NCBI GenBank assembly: GCA_002361615.1
Contig: DETK01000021.1
Location: 6,355-57,237 of the forward strand
Reading direction: 5' to 3'
Source: Bacteroidales bacterium UBA3290
Lineage (GTDB): Bacteria; Bacteroidota; Bacteroidia; Bacteroidales; UBA932
DNA: 50,883 nt
Part shown: one piece after another, positions 25,662 to 34,818 of the stretch
Position numbering within the stretch: the stretch's first letter is position 1
How the letters are laid out: every line of letters begins with the position of its first letter
Position numbers and translations under genes: made by a program
The notes under the pieces: generated by a model
Database searches by the model: none
The model's input: the letters and a program-made list of their open reading frames with translations, nothing else
What the model was told of the DNA's origin: nothing

Positions 25662-28610
25662 ATGAAAAGAATCCCCTGCCTGCTACTGCTGCTGCTCTTG
25701 GGTCCTCCCGCCCCGGCCCAGATCGTCATCTATGGAAGCTACGGCTCCGAACAGGGCAACGTAAAAGTGAAAGTCCTGGAAGAAGGGACGGACGCACCCG
25801 TTCCCTATGCATCCGCCTACCTGACGGCCAAGGGCGACACGCTGATCACCAATTTCACGCTGACCGACTCGACCGGCGTGGCCAACCTCACCAAAGTGAC
25901 GCGAGGCACCTACGACCTGACCATCGAGATGCTGGGATACAAGACCTGCCGGAAGGAACACTACATCTCGTTTTCCTGGGATAAACGGACGGTGGATCTG
26001 GGCACGGTCCACCTGGCGCAGGACGCCGAGATGCTGGAGGCCGCGCGTGTGACGGCCATCGGCAATCCCGTCGAGATCCGGCAGGACACAGTCATCTTCA
26101 ATGCCTCTTCCTTCATCATCGGACAGAACCAGATGCTGGAAGACCTGCTCAAGCGGATGCCCGGAATGGACGTTTCCGGCGACGGAACGGTGAAATACAA
26201 CGGCGAGACGATCCAGAAGATTACGGTCGGCGGAAAGACCTTCTTCTTCGACGACCCGAAGATGGCCCTCAAGAACCTGCCCGCCAAGATCGTGGACAAG
26301 GTGAAGGTCATCGACAAGGTGAGCGATTCCGAACAGTTTACGGGCGTGGCCACCGACCGCGAAAAAGTAATGGACCTGGAATTCAAGCAGGAATTCAAGG
26401 AAGGCTGGTTCGGCAATATCTCGGCCGGGCTCGGCACCACCCTGGCCGGCGACCGCAAGGAAGAAATGGTGGACGACCGCGGCCTTCTCTACAACACCAA
26501 CGGGATGGTTTCGGGCTACAACGAGAAGGACCAGCTTACCGTGGTCGGCAGTGCATCGAACGCCCCGATCAGCAACGACGACGTGATTGTCTTTTATTCC
26601 CTGGAAGGTGACCAGACACCTTCCGTCGGCGGCATCCGGACAGAAAGACAAGTCGGCGCCAACCTAAACACGACGCGGATCAAGAAGATGGAGACCGCCG
26701 CAATGGCCAGTTACAACTACAGTTTCGGCGACAGCCGCTCCCGCTCACAGCGGCAGACCTTCGTCAAGGACGGCAACGACATCCTCTCGGATGCAGTATC
26801 GAAGCGTTTCGCTTCCAACGATGCCTTCAGACTGGGCATTGAGCTCAAGAATACCTCGCGCAAGAAATTCCTCTTCAATTTCGAACCCCGCTTCAACTAT
26901 ACACTGAGCCGGACGGAAAGCTACAACGACAACGACGCCCGACAATACGATGACGGCTTGCATCTCAACCGTTCTTCTTCGAGCACCTATCTCGAAGCGC
27001 GACAGTTCAGCCACAATGCTTCGCTCTCGGCCGGCATCCGGAACCTCGGGAATGTCCGCCGCAGCCTGACGCTCAACGGGATCTGGTCGGTGAGCGACTA
27101 CAACGCCGACAGCCGGGAATTCTCCGAAACAGTCCTCCGCACAGCGGCCACCCCGCAAGTCAAAGATCTTTTCTACGCGACCGACAACCGGACCTTCTCG
27201 GGACGGGCCGGACTCTCCTACATCGAGCCGATCGCCAAGTTGTGGGTCCTCTCCGTCGATGTCAACGGCTATGCGTCGCTGCGCGACAACCGGAAGGATG
27301 CATTCAACCGGACCATCGGAACGGCCGGCTTTGATGCGTCCGTCCTGGACAAAGGGAACTACCGTGAGCGCAACGACTACTACTCGACCTCTATGCGCAA
27401 CGACTACTATTACCTGCAGGAGATCGTGCAATTCCAGTACAAGAAGGACCGGACGAGCATCCAGCTGGGCTTCCAGTTGCAGGAATCCCTCAACGAGACC
27501 CGTTCCCGCTCGCTGGGGCGCGATACCAAGACCGGCATCGGCGAGTGGCTGCTCGACTGGAGCCCCTATGTCACTATCCGCTGGGGAAAGGCGCAGCACA
27601 ACTACAGCTTCTTCTACAACGGCCGCTCCAGCCAGCCTTCCAACAGCAGTCTCCTCCCGGTGCTCGACATCTCAGTGCCCACTCGGCAGCGGCTCGGCAA
27701 CATCTACCTCCAGCCCAGCTTCCGGCAGAATACGAGCCTGAACATCTTCGTCAGCAATCCCGAGAAGCAATGGAATTACAGTATTTGGGGAAACGTCAGC
27801 ATCACTTCGCGCGCGACGGTCACCGCCAGTTGGTTCGACGGCGACGGCGTACAGTACAGCATCCCTGTCAACTCGGCCAAGCCTTCCGTTTCGCCCAACT
27901 TGACCGGGAACCTGGGCGGCCCCCTTTCGGCGGACAAGAAGTTCCGCGTGTCCTTTTTCCTGAGTTCCGGGGCATCCTGGTCCGTCAGTTACCAGAATAC
28001 CCGCCGAATAGACGGACCGGATGCCGACAGCTTCGACTACACGGCATTTATGGAACAATTCTGGGGTGACCGCTCCGGCAGCCGGTTCTACTCCGGCCTG
28101 AGCGGATTCAGCGAAAGCATCACCCGGACATTCAGCGTGAATCCCTCCCTCTCCTTCTCCTACCGGGGAGAGAAGATGACGGCCTCAGTCAGCGGCGGGA
28201 CCTCCTATCGCAGCTCGCACTATTCGCTCGACAGCAGCGCCGACACCCGGACCTGGTCGAACAACGTGGGCGGCAGTTTTGAATGGACGACGCCGCACCA
28301 GTGGGAAATCGCAACCGATGCCCGATATTATTTCTACAAAGGCTATATCAGCGGTTTCTATACGCCCTATCTTCGGTGGAACGCCAGCCTGACGAAGAAC
28401 ATCAAGGCCTGGGCCATCAGCGTCCACTTCAACGACATCCTGAACTCCGTGCGTTCGACCTCGCATACAGTCACTGCCAACTACGTGGAGGACGCGATGC
28501 AGAACCAACTCGGCCGCTACATCTACCTCAGCGTAAAATGGAATTTCGGAAAATTGAACGCCGCCAAGAGCCGCAACGCCACCAGCGCCGCCTACAAGAT
28601 GCTGCGGTAA
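25662..28610 (+). CDS. Outer-membrane beta-barrel protein, TonB-receptor-like, module 1
   Basis: 982-aa protein: signal peptide (residues 1-20, ending APAQ), a carboxypeptidase-regulatory-like domain (VKVLEEGTDAPVPYASAYLT, to about 115), a plug-like segment (LEDLLKRMPGMDVSGDG ... KMALKNLPAKIVDKVKVID, about 145-225) and a long barrel rich in Tyr, Asn and Ser strands with many turns, ending in VKWNFGKLN and a short tail. This is the architecture of the outer-membrane beta-barrel family 3 of Bacteroidota. Substrate unknown. It is paralogous to the protein at 40525-43494; their plug segments are almost the same. The downstream gene converges on it. Confidence 0.88.
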   Translation: MKRIPCLLLLLLLGPPAPAQIVIYGSYGSEQGNVKVKVLEEGTDAPVPYASAYLTAKGDTLITNFTLTDSTGVANLTKVTRGTYDLTIEMLGYKTCRKEHYISFSWDKRTVDLGTVHLAQDAEMLEAARVTAIGNPVEIRQDTVIFNASSFIIGQNQMLEDLLKRMPGMDVSGDGTVKYNGETIQKITVGGKTFFFDDPKMALKNLPAKIVDKVKVIDKVSDSEQFTGVATDREKVMDLEFKQEFKEGWFGNISAGLGTTLAGDRKEEMVDDRGLLYNTNGMVSGYNEKDQLTVVGSASNAPISNDDVIVFYSLEGDQTPSVGGIRTERQVGANLNTTRIKKMETAAMASYNYSFGDSRSRSQRQTFVKDGNDILSDAVSKRFASNDAFRLGIELKNTSRKKFLFNFEPRFNYTLSRTESYNDNDARQYDDGLHLNRSSSSTYLEARQFSHNASLSAGIRNLGNVRRSLTLNGIWSVSDYNADSREFSETVLRTAATPQVKDLFYATDNRTFSGRAGLSYIEPIAKLWVLSVDVNGYASLRDNRKDAFNRTIGTAGFDASVLDKGNYRERNDYYSTSMRNDYYYLQEIVQFQYKKDRTSIQLGFQLQESLNETRSRSLGRDTKTGIGEWLLDWSPYVTIRWGKAQHNYSFFYNGRSSQPSNSSLLPVLDISVPTRQRLGNIYLQPSFRQNTSLNIFVSNPEKQWNYSIWGNVSITSRATVTASWFDGDGVQYSIPVNSAKPSVSPNLTGNLGGPLSADKKFRVSFFLSSGASWSVSYQNTRRIDGPDADSFDYTAFMEQFWGDRSGSRFYSGLSGFSESITRTFSVNPSLSFSYRGEKMTASVSGGTSYRSSHYSLDSSADTRTWSNNVGGSFEWTTPHQWEIATDARYYFYKGYISGFYTPYLRWNASLTKNIKAWAISVHFNDILNSVRSTSHTVTANYVEDAMQNQLGRYIYLSVKWNFGKLNAAKSRNATSAAYKMLR

Positions 28611-28676
28611 GACGCTGCGCAATCTACGCCTTCCTGCTCCTGCTGGCAGCGGAAAAAGGGTAAAAAAAGATGCCGA

Positions 28677-29837
28677 TCAAGGCATTTGCCGGAAAGTCTG
28701 GATGACCGAGAGGAGGGCGCGGGCGTCGTCGAGCTTCGGGGCAGCTTCAGCGTCGGCTTTGCCGCGCGGGGCGGGCTTTTCGTCCTTGATAGTGTAATAA
28801 CGGTCCAGGAAGTTGGCGTTGCCCGACCAGATGGTGTGGATGTAGCCCTGGAAGCGCTCGGCGGCTGCGGGGGCGGACTGACGCCGGAAGCGGCGTTGGT
28901 CGGCAATCTGCTGCAGGCAGACTTCCGGATTGCGATAGCCGCAGGTGGCGACCGGGAAACCCTTGAGCGCGAAGTAGGCGGCGGTCAGGTCGGCCCTTTC
29001 ATAGTGCCAGTCGCAGATGAATACGTCTTTGGGAATCAGGTCGATGGCCGGCCATGTGTCGTTGTAGCTGGCTTCCCACTCCCCGATGCCGGTGGTCCGG
29101 CCGTCGATCAGCCGGTCGCCCCAGATCATCAGTTGACGGCCTTTCTCTGCAAGATGGTCGTGGATCAGCGTGACTTCTCCCGCGAATAGTTCCGCTTTGT
29201 CTTTGTCATGGCAACGCGGGCATTCTTCTTCGCCCAGATAGAAGACTTCGTCCATTCCGGCGTGGAAGGCATCGGCCCCGAAGGCGTCGCAAACCTCATC
29301 GACCACGGCGAAAACGACATCGTGCACTTCGGGATGCAACGGGCAGTAGCTCTTGCAGTAGAGCCGCTCAGGATTGGGCCAGGGCGTATAGTTTTCCGTC
29401 TTGACGGAAGGGTTCTCATCGAACTGGGGATATTCCCGCAGCAGCGCGTGGGTGGTCTTTGCCCAGGACTGATGGCCCAGCAGGTTGATCTGGGGCACCA
29501 GACGGATATCGTGTTTCCGGCAGAGCGCCACGATGCGCTGCACATCTTCCCGCGTCAGCGGATCCGGGTCGCGGAGTTCGGGATGCGATTCGTAGGCATA
29601 GTTCCAGTCAACCCTGAGGATGAGCAGGTTGAAATGGGCCGGAACAAGTTCTTCCTCCACAAAGGTCAGGAAACGGTCGATGCCAGCGGGCTTGGGCGCT
29701 TCGATGGCCAGTCCGCGCACCGGCAGCGGGTCACCCGCTTCCAGTGTCGATTCCGCCGGGGCGGATCCGGAAGGACGGCAGGATGGCAGGATCAGGAAAA
29801 AGGACAGTGTCAGAAGCAGGAAGGATAATCGTTTCAT
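28677..29837 (-). CDS. GH20-type glycoside hydrolase, lipoprotein
   Basis: 386-aa protein with a lipoprotein signal (MKRLSFLLLTLSFFLILPSC) and a TIM-barrel whose core fits glycoside hydrolase family 20: strands with LRVDWNYAYES, the INLLGHQSW turn, and the catalytic-pair motif HAGMDEV with Asp-Glu, then MIWGDRLI and a C-terminal WSGNANFL strand. GH20 enzymes are beta-N-acetylhexosaminidases. The long N-terminal extension of the open frame is not used; the ATG at 29837 directly precedes the signal peptide. Attached to the outer membrane or periplasm, it may release amino sugars from glycans. It converges with the barrel gene. Confidence 0.85.
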   Translation of the reverse strand: MKRLSFLLLTLSFFLILPSCRPSGSAPAESTLEAGDPLPVRGLAIEAPKPAGIDRFLTFVEEELVPAHFNLLILRVDWNYAYESHPELRDPDPLTREDVQRIVALCRKHDIRLVPQINLLGHQSWAKTTHALLREYPQFDENPSVKTENYTPWPNPERLYCKSYCPLHPEVHDVVFAVVDEVCDAFGADAFHAGMDEVFYLGEEECPRCHDKDKAELFAGEVTLIHDHLAEKGRQLMIWGDRLIDGRTTGIGEWEASYNDTWPAIDLIPKDVFICDWHYERADLTAAYFALKGFPVATCGYRNPEVCLQQIADQRRFRRQSAPAAAERFQGYIHTIWSGNANFLDRYYTIKDEKPAPRGKADAEAAPKLDDARALLSVIQTFRQMP

Positions 29838-29854
29838 AGCGGTGTTCTTTTCTC

Positions 29855-29862
29855 GAAAGATA
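29855..29862 (-). promoter_or_regulatory. Weak -7 box for the GH20 gene (TATCTTTC)
   Basis: TATCTTTC differs from TAnnTTTG at the last base and lies 17 nt before the ATG at 29837. Confidence 0.45.
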
Positions 29863-29894
29863 GCATTTTTTGGGCTACCCGGCAAGAAAAACCC

Positions 29895-29902
29895 TACCTT
29901 TG
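29895..29902 (+). promoter_or_regulatory. -7 box for the CPBP gene (TACCTTTG)
   Basis: TACCTTTG fits the consensus and lies 50 nt before the ATG at 29953. Confidence 0.7.
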
Positions 29903-29952
29903 CTATCTGAAACAAATGCTGCTCCTGAGAGCACTGATAAATCCGTCCGCCT

Positions 29953-30777
29953 ATGTCCATTAAAACGATGCCTGTCTGGAAATGGGTGCTGCTGCTGATC
30001 GCCAGCTTCATCCTCGCCCTGGTAATGTACGCCTTTTCGCAATTGGCGTCCGACGCCGTGAAGCCGGATTTCCTCAAGTGGTTTGTATCGATTATCGTGT
30101 CGGTCGTGATGATTGCCCTCTATGCAGTCTTTGTCCAATGGTTTGAGAAGCAACCCGCCAAAGACATCCCCTTGCGGAAAATCCCGGCCGACACCGGAAA
30201 GGGACTGGCCATCGGCGCAGCCTTCATGCTGGTGGTGACGCTGGTCATGATGCTGTGCGGCCTCTATCAGATTGACTCCGTCCGCGCCGACGATCCGATC
30301 CCGCTCGTCACGGCGTTCTTCCTGTTCCTGTATGTGGCTGTCGGAGAGGAAATCCTTTTCCGCGGCGTCCTTTTCCGCTGGATTGATGAAAAATGGGGGT
30401 TCATCGCAGCCATGGTCGTATCCGCCCTGCTCTTCGGCTTCATGCACTTGGGCCAGCCGGGCTCCAGCTGGTGGTCGTCGCTGGCCATCGCCATCGAGGC
30501 CGGACTCCTGCTGGGCGCGGCCTACAAATACAGCGGAACGCTCTGGCTGCCCATCGGCATCCATTGGGCCTGGAACTTCGTGCAGGGCAATATCTTCGGT
30601 TTCGAAGTATCCGGCGGCGATGCCGGGAACTCCCTGCTGAAAGCCACCGTCAAAGGCCCTGAAATCCTGACCGGCGGCAGTTTCGGTGCCGAAGCATCCG
30701 TCATCACCGTCGTACTGGGTCTGGCCTTGTCCGTCTGGTTCCTGCTCCGCATCCGCCGGACCACCCAACCTCGATAA
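29953..30777 (+). CDS. CPBP intramembrane glutamic endopeptidase
   Basis: 274-aa multi-spanning membrane protein of the CAAX protease/bacteriocin-processing family. The motifs are EEILFRGVLF (EExxxR, about residues 134-139), FGFMHLG and GIHWAWNF, all on predicted membrane helices. Members cleave prenylated or other membrane peptides, or protect against bacteriocins; the role here is unknown. The phosphoesterase gene starts 3 bp after the stop. Confidence 0.9.
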   Translation: MSIKTMPVWKWVLLLIASFILALVMYAFSQLASDAVKPDFLKWFVSIIVSVVMIALYAVFVQWFEKQPAKDIPLRKIPADTGKGLAIGAAFMLVVTLVMMLCGLYQIDSVRADDPIPLVTAFFLFLYVAVGEEILFRGVLFRWIDEKWGFIAAMVVSALLFGFMHLGQPGSSWWSSLAIAIEAGLLLGAAYKYSGTLWLPIGIHWAWNFVQGNIFGFEVSGGDAGNSLLKATVKGPEILTGGSFGAEASVITVVLGLALSVWFLLRIRRTTQPR

Positions 30778-30780
30778 TCC

Positions 30781-32235
30781 ATGATGAAAAGTACCTTGCG
30801 CACCGCACTGCTCTGCCTGCTGGTAACCCTGGCGGCAGGGAGCTCCTGCTCCCGGCCGGAGGCGGAAATCTACCACATCGTCACGACGGTCTGCGAAGAC
30901 GCCGCTTCCGCCGTCACGGTCAATTACCATTGCAGCCTGCCCGACAGTTATGTGCTCGTCACGCAAGCGGATGATACGACCTTCAGGCACGCAGAAAAGA
31001 TCAAGCCTGTAAGCCGTATTTGGAGCACTGTCGGCATCGACAATACCGCTACCGAATCTACATTCTACACGAAAGAACGGTACGTGTGCTATGCCACGAT
31101 TTCCGGATTGGAAGCTGACACGCGTTACCGCTACAAGATCGTTGCCGGCAAGACCCGGACCGATGCCCGCCAATTCAAAACGGCCGGAAAGAAGGAACCG
31201 TGGAACTTCGTAGTTTTCACCGACTTCCAGCACCGGGAGAATCCTGTTACCCTGCCACTGGTCGAGATGATGAAAGAGATTGCTTCGCCCGACCTGGTCA
31301 TCTGCAGCGGCGACCAGATCGATGTGGCGGGCAACGAGTATGAATGGTCTTTCCTGCTCGACAACGACATCTTCCGCGATTTCGTCTATGCCGCCTCGCC
31401 AGGCGACCATGCCTACTGGGCCTCTGACAAAACGCCGGACGGGCATTATCCCCAGTATGACAAGCCTTATACCTTCGTCAATCTTTTCCATTTACCCGAC
31501 AACGGCGCTCCTGACAGCAAAGGCAGCTCCTACTATTTCTACTACAACGACATCCTGTTCGTGGCACTCGACATGAACAACTCCAACCTGTCGTCAGGCT
31601 CCCGATTCGACGCACAAGCTGCCTGGTTCTCAGAGACACTCGACCATCTTGCGGGCACCTACCGGTACCTGGTGGTCTTCATGCACAAGTCCGTGTTTGG
31701 CTCCGACCTTATCGATGCTGCCGTCGCACGGAACATCCGCCCGCAGTGGGCGTCCCTGTTCCGGCAATACGGGGTGGACCTGGTGCTGAGCGGCCACGAC
31801 CACATCTATTCCCGGACCCTTGCGATGGACGGAGACCAGGTGACGGAAGACCCCGCGGCCGGCACATTCTATCTCGACATGGGCTCCAGCGGCGACAAGC
31901 GCCGCCCGCTCGACGAATCCCTGACCGGCAATCCCCGCTACGCCAAGGTCATGGACCTCAAGGAACTCGACCAAAGCTGCGCCTGCAACATCGAAGTCGA
32001 CGAAACCTGCCTGAAAGTCACCGTCTACAACCAGCACCGCCAGGTAGTGGACGGCTTTACCATCCCGCGCAAGGAACGGCCGGCGGCATCCGAAAGCCGG
32101 GAGGGATTCCTCTTTGTCCACATGACCGATCCCCAGATCGGATTCCGGGATGTTTCGCCGGGATACGGCCAGACCGACACGTTGATGCAGAAGGCTGCGG
32201 CGGTTGCGGCGTCCCCCTGCTCGCGAGCCGGATGA
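30781..32235 (+). CDS. Metallophosphoesterase, C-terminal second domain cut off
   Basis: 484-aa lipoprotein or exported protein (signal with AAGSSC near residue 22). It has a fibronectin-like N-terminal part (VNYHCSLPDSYVLV ... ISGLEADTRYRYKI) and a calcineurin-like phosphoesterase domain: VVFTDFQHREN, ICSGDQID, FMHKSVF, LSGHDHIYSR. After residue 445 a second phosphoesterase domain begins (FLFVHMTDPQIGFRD ... TLMQKAAAVA) but ends after about 35 residues in the repeat element at 32205-32335, which supplies the stop. So the gene is a truncated version of a two-domain protein; the first domain remains intact. Substrate unknown. Operon with the CPBP protease. Confidence 0.85.
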   Translation: MMKSTLRTALLCLLVTLAAGSSCSRPEAEIYHIVTTVCEDAASAVTVNYHCSLPDSYVLVTQADDTTFRHAEKIKPVSRIWSTVGIDNTATESTFYTKERYVCYATISGLEADTRYRYKIVAGKTRTDARQFKTAGKKEPWNFVVFTDFQHRENPVTLPLVEMMKEIASPDLVICSGDQIDVAGNEYEWSFLLDNDIFRDFVYAASPGDHAYWASDKTPDGHYPQYDKPYTFVNLFHLPDNGAPDSKGSSYYFYYNDILFVALDMNNSNLSSGSRFDAQAAWFSETLDHLAGTYRYLVVFMHKSVFGSDLIDAAVARNIRPQWASLFRQYGVDLVLSGHDHIYSRTLAMDGDQVTEDPAAGTFYLDMGSSGDKRRPLDESLTGNPRYAKVMDLKELDQSCACNIEVDETCLKVTVYNQHRQVVDGFTIPRKERPAASESREGFLFVHMTDPQIGFRDVSPGYGQTDTLMQKAAAVAASPCSRAG

Positions 32236-32335
32236 AAGCGCCGTCTGGTCCGGCTCGCGAGCGCGAGATCCGGCGCCCAGCCGGTTTCCCGCTCGCGAAA
32301 CGGACAAGACAGATGAATCATCCGTTTCGCGAACA
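32205..32335 (+). repeat. Palindromic element E1 (REP/BIME-like), 118-bp core with inverted ends
   Basis: The 118-bp core at 32218-32335 begins with TGCTCGCGAGCCGGATGA and ends with the near reverse complement of TGTTCGCGAAACGGATGA (15 of 18 match). Inside lie a hairpin around GCTCGCGAGCGCGAG and a second one centred on GATGAATCATC. A 13-bp left flank (TGCGGCG...) is also shared with E2. E2 (35813-35943) has the same length and orientation and the same internal layout. Both ends supply TGA stop codons to the genes that run into the element. Confidence 0.85.
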
Positions 32336-33883
32336 ATACTGACGGATTACGCCGGCGGTCCTTTCGTACCATTCTCCGTCTACACGCAGGTGCGTGCCAT
32401 AATCGACGATCCTGCCCTGTCTGTCGACCAGGATAAAATACGGAATCGGCTGCGTCTTCATGAATTGGCGAACCATATCGCTGTTCTGTTCTTCGTTCAG
32501 GATGTACTCTTCACTGCGGAACTTGAAGCCCAGCCATTCTTCTGCGCGGCGCAGACGCTTGTCGGCATCCTTATCCATATAAATGGAAATTACCCGCAGG
32601 GGCTGGCCTTTGAATTCCTCGATGAGACGGTTCTGGCCTTGTTTCTGAAGGATGCACGGTTCACACCACGTAGCGCCAATGGAAATGTATAACACCTGAT
32701 TCGGAGAAACTTCGATCCAACCATTGAGCAAGTCGAGGAAAGGATGCGGCTCCACATCCACGACCAGCTGGTCGGAATTGCGTTTTTCCGGATGGAGAAT
32801 GATATCGGAGACCTTCGACGGATCTTGCTTGTAAGCGGCCTTCTGTGTATAATACTCCTGGATAGGAACAGTCAGGAAAGGAGCCGTCACATAGGCGTTG
32901 AAAGCTTCAAGATTATTCTCGAAGGACTCTGTATCGTTCATGGACAGGAATCGGTAGTATGTCCGGGCAATGATCATTTCGGACAGCAACGGATTGGAGA
33001 TGGAATCACGGACGACCTGGCAGAATGTTTCACCCGTATCGGACACACCCTTCTCTCTAAAAACTTTATGCATGGACGGCGCGAGCCAAGTCCAATAGCG
33101 GTCGGCCAGTTCAAATTGCGAACTGTTGATGACTTCGTATGTGAAGAGGTCTTCCACTGCACTTCGCGAAAACAGCTTGTCCTGTGGTGTCTCCGAGTGC
33201 ATCTCGTACCGGTAGACGAGCAGACGGTCTATGAGCTGGCTATAATAGCCAATCTCTATTTCCCGGCGGCACCACGACAACAGTTCTTCGCTGGGCTTTT
33301 GCTTTCTGGCGAAGTCATCCAGTCGGTCCATATAGTCCTGCCGCCCTGCTCTCATCGCTTCCACAAATTCACTCTCCGAGCGGATTCCGGCCCCGTTCAT
33401 AATCTCTTCTTCCGTATATAGGAGGTCATCTTCCCCAGTTTTGAATTCGGACGGCCAGCGGTTACCATAATACTGAAGCATGAATACGGCGAGATTGTCA
33501 TTGTCACGGGCGGCGGGACCTGAGAAATGTGTATAAGTCAGGTCCGCAAAATCAAGTTCTACATGCAGGGAGTCTCCCGGGGCGATGACGAAGCGGTCGA
33601 CAAAAGTCTGGATGGAGCCATCGCGAAAGGTGTACGGAAACAGCACAAGACTGAAGGTCCCGTCTTCCCGAATGGGAGCCACGTATTTCTGCGGCTGCCG
33701 TTCGTCAATAAAAGGTAGAACGACCGTGATTTCACGGGTTTTGGGATAGAACTCGGGGTGCAGCACCTTGCCGGTGAGAATGGCTGGCTCGGCGTAATCG
33801 AAGGTGTCAGCTGGCTTGGGATGATGGCAGCCGGCGATTATCAGGAGCAGGAGTCCAATCAGGAAAAGAGGCAAGTGTCTCAT
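32318..33883 (-). CDS. TlpA-like thioredoxin lipoprotein with long N-terminal domain
   Basis: 521-aa protein. The lipoprotein signal is MRHLPLFLIGLLLLIIAGC; upstream in-frame codons are not used. Residues of about 30-130 form a beta-rich domain, followed by a helical region (about 150-370) and a C-terminal thioredoxin domain with ATWCEPC (CxxC) and cis-Pro in TQPIPYFIL. Likely reduces or isomerises envelope disulfides. The last codons (CSRNG and stop) come from the repeat element E1, so its natural C-terminus may have been replaced. It follows the HTH gene by 11 bp. Confidence 0.85.
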   Translation of the reverse strand: MRHLPLFLIGLLLLIIAGCHHPKPADTFDYAEPAILTGKVLHPEFYPKTREITVVLPFIDERQPQKYVAPIREDGTFSLVLFPYTFRDGSIQTFVDRFVIAPGDSLHVELDFADLTYTHFSGPAARDNDNLAVFMLQYYGNRWPSEFKTGEDDLLYTEEEIMNGAGIRSESEFVEAMRAGRQDYMDRLDDFARKQKPSEELLSWCRREIEIGYYSQLIDRLLVYRYEMHSETPQDKLFSRSAVEDLFTYEVINSSQFELADRYWTWLAPSMHKVFREKGVSDTGETFCQVVRDSISNPLLSEMIIARTYYRFLSMNDTESFENNLEAFNAYVTAPFLTVPIQEYYTQKAAYKQDPSKVSDIILHPEKRNSDQLVVDVEPHPFLDLLNGWIEVSPNQVLYISIGATWCEPCILQKQGQNRLIEEFKGQPLRVISIYMDKDADKRLRRAEEWLGFKFRSEEYILNEEQNSDMVRQFMKTQPIPYFILVDRQGRIVDYGTHLRVDGEWYERTAGVIRQYCSRNG

Positions 33884-33894
33884 AAGGTCCCCGT

Positions 33895-34104
33895 CTATTT
33901 TTCCCAATCGGAGTCTTCCAATTCGAATATCTGTTCGACAGTCAGGCCGAAGATGCAAGCGATCTTCAGGGCAAGGACAGTGGAGGGATTGAAGCGTCCC
34001 TGTTCGATGGCCGCGATGGTCTGGCGGATGACGCCGGCCTTTTCGGCCAGTTCCTGCTGGGACATTCTCACCCGCGCCCTTTCTACCCGGATGTTATTCT
34101 TCAT
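33895..34104 (-). CDS. Small XRE-family HTH regulator
   Basis: 69-aa helix-turn-helix protein with the Cro/C1 pattern MSQQELAEKAGVIRQTIAAI EQGRFNP, and little else. It overlaps the upstream membrane-protein gene by 11 bp. HTH genes of this size are commonly paired with a small membrane protein gene in Bacteroidota. Its target is unknown; the operon's own promoter is a natural guess. Confidence 0.85.
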   Translation of the reverse strand: MKNNIRVERARVRMSQQELAEKAGVIRQTIAAIEQGRFNPSTVLALKIACIFGLTVEQIFELEDSDWEK

Positions 34105-34573
34105 CGCGCGACAGTTTTTTATTCTCCGACCACAAAGATAGTTTGAAAATCAGCTGATAGTACAGGATGAAGGCCGGGACGCAGAGGAAGGCGCGCTTGA
34201 CCATCATTACCGGCCCCAATGAATCTTGGCTCAACATCCTTACCAGGACCAGATTGGCAATCAGGTTGAGTGCCATGACGATGATATAAAGGATGACCGT
34301 CCTGGCCAACGCCTGCTGGCGGATGTGAATAATACGTTCATCTTCCCTATACTCTTGGGAAAAAGCCAGCAGCACCACCCCGATTGAAAAGAAGATAACG
34401 ACCAGCGAAGACGCCCAGCCGGCGCCGAAGGAATCATATCCCTGCGCAGAATTGACCAGGAACATGTCGTGCACGACAGCCCGGAAACAGGACACGAAAA
34501 GAAGCAAGCAGAGCGCCAGCAGCACCCGGCCGACAATCTTCCAGGAATGAGGAAGCATCTTGATGGTTTTCAT
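34094..34573 (-). CDS. Small four-helix membrane protein
   Basis: 159-aa protein with four hydrophobic segments: IVGRVLLALCLLLFVSCF, WASSLVVIFFSIGVVLLAF, ILYIIVMALNLIANLVLV and VPAFILYYQLIFKLSLW. No catalytic motif is seen. Not recognised beyond being the usual membrane partner of a small XRE regulator; function unknown. Confidence 0.75.
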   Translation of the reverse strand: MKTIKMLPHSWKIVGRVLLALCLLLFVSCFRAVVHDMFLVNSAQGYDSFGAGWASSLVVIFFSIGVVLLAFSQEYREDERIIHIRQQALARTVILYIIVMALNLIANLVLVRMLSQDSLGPVMMVKRAFLCVPAFILYYQLIFKLSLWSENKKLSRDEE

Positions 34574-34604
34574 AGCAGCAAAATAATCTCGTTGTTTTCT
34601 GCCA

Positions 34605-34612
34605 CAAAGATA
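34605..34612 (-). promoter_or_regulatory. -7 box for the membrane-protein/HTH/TlpA operon (TATCTTTG)
   Basis: On the minus strand TATCTTTG lies 31 nt before the ATG at 34573, with a TTTG -33 candidate at 34632-34635 (19-nt spacer). Confidence 0.7.
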
Positions 34613-34731
34613 TATATTTATTTACAAAATGCAAATAATAATATACATTTTGAATAGTATTGTCAACGCCCTCACCTCCCTCGCGCTGCCGCGCTCCGTC
34701 GATTCGATTTGGAATCGGGCCAATCGTACAC

Positions 34732-34739
34732 TATCTTCG
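34732..34739 (+). promoter_or_regulatory. Weak -7 box for the RAYT-like gene 1 (TATCTTCG)
   Basis: TATCTTCG differs from TAnnTTTG at one base and lies 79 nt before ATG 34819. The leader behind it (AAGCATTTC...) is similar to the leader of the second RAYT-like gene, which supports the placement. Confidence 0.5.
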
Positions 34740-34818
34740 CAGCAAGCATTTCTACTGTGACGGGCAACGTGGCGGGAGAAACATGAAACGGAATCTGTGA
34801 TTGGAAGAAAGAAATGCA

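Noticed and set aside
28777..29837. Plus-strand open frames opposite the GH20 gene
   Set aside because: They are shadows of a high-GC gene with clear family motifs on the minus strand.
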